From positions 1 to 64,000 of the forward strand of contig NOWV01000165.1 in the NCBI GenBank assembly GCA_003344405.1: a stretch of DNA of 64,000 nucleotides. The letters run 5' to 3'. This DNA is from Trichoplax sp. H2. Taxonomy: Eukaryota; Placozoa; Uniplacotomia; Trichoplacea. Shown here one piece after another: positions 60,201-64,000 of this stretch. The notes beneath the pieces were generated by a model that saw only the letters and a program-made list of their open reading frames with translations, had not been told where the DNA came from and made no database searches. The translations under genes and the position numbers were made by a program. The first letter of the stretch is position 1; every line of letters begins with the position of its first letter.

Positions 60201-63200
60201 TCAAGCTATTTATTACTATTGACAAAACTAGGAGAACCTTTGGCGCCTACTTTTTCTTTCTCAATTTGGCCATTTATTTGACCTATCTATTTCTTCTGAC
60301 TTACTTTGCCATTCAATTGAAGGCAGCTCCTAGAGCGAATAATTATAGTTCAGCCTTTGCTGCACCTACCATATCAACTCGGTCCAGACTACTAGTAACA
60401 ACTATGACGAGTCTATTGAAAACTAGTAATCCGGCAATAAATACATCTCAAATTACAACAACGATTGAGCCACTAGATAAGGTAGAATTGCTAGATTCGT
60501 TCTCTGATACTAACAAAAATATGCGGACGACCTTAACTCTATTTAAAGAATGCTAACTAACTTCTTTATTTAGCGTATCAATAAATGTAAGTAGTTCTTC
60601 TATCTACCAACTATGCATTCCTAAATGATGAGATAGGAATAGTACGATACGTATAGAGAACCCATAAATGTATACATGGAATGTACAGTAAAATATAACC
60701 ATCGTCATTACCAATCATAACAAGAATTATTTCCTATTATTCTTTACTGAATTTACACTTCAAGGTGATAGCTTTAATGTCGATCTATAATTTAACGGAA
60801 ATACTTTATGACGTTAATAATTATAAGTTTTATTCTATGATGGCAGCATAATCAGATAGACTTGCTTTTTCTAAATCTTTTGTAGTTAAAATTAATCTTG
60901 CTTCGTTGATTTCATTTCAATTTCTTCTGCACAAGATCTTGTCTGGTTATTGATGAAGTATCTGTTTATATCATTGCACATATAGGTCTCTTCCACTTTC
61001 CACATCGTTCTACAAGTTGTAGTTCTAATCTTTGTAGTAATCAATCTCGTTAAGGAAGTATATCAAATATTTCATTCGGTAAGTTTAGTATTATATTTAC
61101 TTCGACTGTAGGATTTTAGCAAAATTAGATATTTCATCCAACTTGGCTATTAATATTGCTAACGAAAACATAACAAAGGCTTGGCGTAATGACTATTTAG
61201 TACAAGTTTTATGCTACGACACTTAATTTTGCCAGTGATTTGCTTGACTAGTACATTTCAATTTGTTTTGAGCGATTGCGGCTGTATTGTAACGAAAGGT
61301 TTGAATAACTTTAAGAAATTATTGATATATTATTCTATCCATCGCTTGATTGATGATTAAATTCAGGCTTTCTTTAAAAACTGTATTTAAAAATATATGC
61401 TAACTAAAGCATTAAACAGCACGAGAAAATGGTCTAGAATAGTGAGAGAAAATTTTATAATCTAATGCGAGTATCTTTATTTCGCCGTATCATATAGGGT
61501 TATATTTATTTTACCAGCTTTAGCAACTATATGGAGATTATCATGTATTGCTTGGTTATATTAATGTTAATCCCACCCAATATGACACCAAACGATTGGC
61601 AATGGAAGATAGGTTCAGTAGCATTGTTTCTAGCTTGGATTAACTTGTTACTATTCATGGAAAGGTAGATTAAGGCATCGTCTAAATTTGAGTTAATCAA
61701 AAAATATATTCTTTAGAGTCGGTGATAAAAATGTTCTATAGATACTGATTTTCTACCTTAAATATCATTCTTATTTAAAGGATCTCTTTCTTGGGCCTTT
61801 ACGTGATCATGCTGAGGAACGTCTTAGTGACATTTTTGAAAGTAAGATTTCCTCATTTCTTATTAATATAAATTAAGGTCATAATTAAATAAATAGTCTC
61901 TCATCAAATGTATACTTCATTGATTTTTGATATTAAAATGGTAATTTTGAACTAATACATAATTTCAATCTCCTTTCGATTAGATTATTACCGTTGTTGT
62001 AATTTTTATCGTTGCCTTTTCTTTCGTATTTATCATTTTGGCTAAAACGGAGGTAAATCATTAATTATCAAACTTTAGCATATACTACGAATGAACCAAT
62101 TCTAATCATATTTATATTACTTTATTGAATCGTAAAGTTAACGACTTCAACTGCAAATAATTATATAAATTACTGAAGAGAGCTACATATTAGTAGTGTA
62201 TTTATTAGAACTTTGAATTTTATATAGGATGTTTTCAGCACTTTTCCACTAACTATGGTCAAAGTCTTGGTTATGATGGTTGGAGAATTAGATTATAATG
62301 ATACGATCGTGAAAGCTATTTCCAGTGGCCGGATTAGCTATCCCAATAATATCTTGCTACTGCTTATGTTTGTCATATTTATATTCCTAATGCCGATTCT
62401 GCTCATGAATTTGATGGTAATGCATATCAATGCACTCAATTGTGATTAATACTTGATGTATTGATAAATGTTACTGTTCATGTGCAAGCTATGGTAATCT
62501 ACGAAATGAATTTTATATAGATTGGTTTGGCTATTGGAGATATCGATAAAATTCAAAAGAATGCTATTTTGGGACGTTTAGCAATACAGATTGATTTCTT
62601 AGATGATCTGGAAAGATCGCTACCTACCTGGCTTAGAAAGAAACTTTACTCAAGTTCTGTTGTACGAAGACCTCATACATTTGGATATAAGGTAGCTTCA
62701 GTAGCACGGCTTATAAATGCGAAGCGAATAACTAGGAAGTAATCTAAATTCTGTAATTTTAGTGTATTTAAGTAGAAAATGAAAACATGGTCTATGACTT
62801 GTCATTAAAATTATTGAGTAATCCTCTAGAGTAAAAATTTATTGGAGTAACATCATAACTATCTTTGAGAGCAGTTCAAGCGTGAGTTAAATTACATTTC
62901 TTTCTTTTCAGCTCTATTCAGTATTCTATGGCGATATAGCCCAACATGAAGACGATGATAATGAATTATGGGTGGAGGAATTTGAGAAACTTCATCGCGA
63001 AAGCGATTGGCAGAGAAAACAGTTCGTTCACTAAATTTGTAACAACACTAGAACTGCTACTTGCCTCAGTATGTATAATAAGTATCTTTATAAACACTTA
63101 ATCTAATATAACATACATTTTTCTTAGGATTAGAGCGCTATTTCATGAAATTGAAAAGATAACTATTGCATTAACGGATATCCAAAATAGTAATAGAAAT

Positions 63201-63290
63201 GATCAGATTTTGCCAGTTGCACAAGACCCTGCATCACTGGATAGCCATTTGGCAAGAGAAGATAATCTAGATAATACCTCACAATTTTAA
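54253..63290 (+). CDS. TRPA-type ankyrin-repeat cation channel, copy C (first exon not found)
   Basis: Exons: 54253-54418, 54968-55143, 55252-55359, 55569-55775, 56222-56269, 56517-56690, 56834-57028, 57349-57432, 57538-57620, 57874-58035, 58526-58637, 58774-58940, 59087-59171, 59265-59324, 59536-59646, 59861-59931, 60232-60481, 60986-61078, 61498-61664, 61781-61841, 61984-62052, 62228-62416, 62521-62691, 62912-63021, 63128-63290. All phases agree and give 1093 residues plus the missing start. Each exon matches exons 2-26 of TRPA-A; 21 of 25 have exactly the same length and the other four differ by one codon or, in the last, ten. The product has about 15 ankyrin repeats, a linker with VMDRC and VKYDFSYIDPGP, six membrane segments, a pore GELDY (exon 22, codons 902-906 of the seen part) and the IGLAIGDIDKIQ block. 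The S1-S2 loop and the tail are the most divergent parts. The first seen exon opens in phase 0 after a TTTAG acceptor, so a small upstream coding exon like the 69-nt one of TRPA-A is expected. Confidence 0.88.
55394..55457 (+). pseudogene. Duplicated exon 3' end (degenerate) in TRPA-C intron
   Basis: 35 bp after the exon 55252-55359, the intron contains a mutated copy of that exon's last 60 bases and its donor: AGCCTTCGCATCTTACATGT corresponds to CGCCTTTACATCTTGCTTGT, followed by AAAAGAAATCG and CAGTTGTTTTTAAGTA. It lacks an acceptor of its own and would break the frame, so it should be skipped. Confidence 0.8.
56988..57284 (+). repeat. 147-bp tandem duplication of exon end plus intron, TRPA-C
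   Basis: The word GAGGACATGATAT occurs at 56994 (inside the exon ending 57028) and at 57141. The following intron sequence (AAATCGAAAG, AATTACGTTA, TTAAATTATT) is also repeated with the same 147-bp spacing. The second copy has TCCAAGTA at the exon-intron border where the first has TTCAGGTA. It therefore duplicates the last 40 or so exonic bases, the donor and about 105 bp of intron. Confidence 0.88.
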
Positions 63291-64000
63291 ATCAATTACA
63301 GACCATAACAAACAAGGGATGCTATTACCGCATAACTTTGCGTCTAAATTAGTAGGTTGATTCGAAAAATTTATTCTTATTCAAGTACACGATAAATATA
63401 GTTTAAAGTAGAAATTGCATTCATCTCTCATCTCTAACACTTCGTCTGCTAAAACTAACTTGAAAGTAGGATAATAACTTATTAGGACGGTAATGAATAT
63501 TGGTACGCTTCGTAAATATAAACTTAATTAATATTGGTTCTAATGTTGAATCTACTAAATAATTAGATATCAAACTAGTAGCAAAGATCAGATATCTATT
63601 TTAAATAAATCCTGTTCTACAAACATTATTTTTAACAAATGTATGTGGCCTATATTGCTCATAATGTATAATGAGAAAAATTAGCTAGTTATGATTATGT
63701 ATTGGTATTTAGCTTTATATTCTATCTCACAGATTACTTGTAACATTAACAATGCCTTTACTTCACATTACATATTTCAAAGAAGTAGAGACGATATTTC
63801 CATACTCATATATTAATTTAGTTAAAATGAGTTACAAACAGCGGTACATTGGCATACCTGTGCATGTTTTATATCATACAAAATTGATAAAAGCGACCAA
63901 TGTATTAACGGTCCATCATGCTAGGGCAAATGCTTACTTTCCTCTACCTCTAATCCAGTAATAAATGAACATAGTTATCGATAGAATATTTGAGTTAGCC
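63291..64000. other. Downstream of TRPA-C, no gene recognised
   Basis: AT-rich sequence after the TAA stop of TRPA-C. The open frame at 63752-63961 has no motif or splice context that I can support. The TRPA-C 3' untranslated region should be here. Confidence 0.6.

Overview
The window is eukaryotic, metazoan DNA. It is AT-rich, its genes are split into many short exons by GT-AG introns of mostly 70-500 bp, and the products are animal-type proteins (SKIV2L/Ski2 helicase, QSOX sulfhydryl oxidase, a FAM124-like protein, TRPA channels). The base composition, compact introns and gene complement fit an early-branching animal such as a placozoan (Trichoplax/Hoilungia). That assignment is inference; no species-diagnostic sequence was identified. 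Exons were joined by hand from splice-site matches, continuity of intron phase and recognisable protein families. The individual boundaries are predictions, but the frames close without a stop over the whole length of the SKI2, QSOX, TRPA-A and TRPA-C models.

Layout. 1-4.2 kb: no gene seen. 4.2-6.7 kb (minus): three-exon FAM124-like gene. 6.7-8.6 kb: divergent spacer with several repeat families (a 55-bp tandem, a satellite of about 120-180 bp units, GTAC-centred palindromic simple repeat). 8.6-16.7 kb (plus): complete 29-exon SKI2/SKIV2L helicase gene, 1233 aa. 17.2-22.8 kb (minus): complete 11-exon quiescin sulfhydryl oxidase gene, 614 aa, convergent with SKI2. 22.8-27.8 kb: spacer with palindromic repeats at its QSOX end. 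27.8-63.3 kb (plus): a tandem family of ankyrin-TRP (TRPA) genes. TRPA-A (27.8-40.0 kb, 26 exons, 1125 aa) is intact. TRPA-B (44.2-48.1 kb) is a decayed ankyrin-only remnant with stops, frameshifts and a solo LTR inserted in one exon. TRPA-C (54.3-63.3 kb, at least 25 exons) is intact from its second exon onward. 63.3-64 kb: nothing seen.

The cytosolic helicase, the secretory-pathway oxidase and the ion channels are not functionally linked; neighbourhood here reflects chromosomal position, not an operon. The biological story of the window is the TRPA cluster. Two apparently functional paralogues share intron positions and phases exon by exon. A third copy lies between them, has lost its channel half and has been hit by an LTR retrotransposon whose excised-to-solo footprint is still precisely readable. 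The C gene also carries two small tandem duplications of exon 3' ends.
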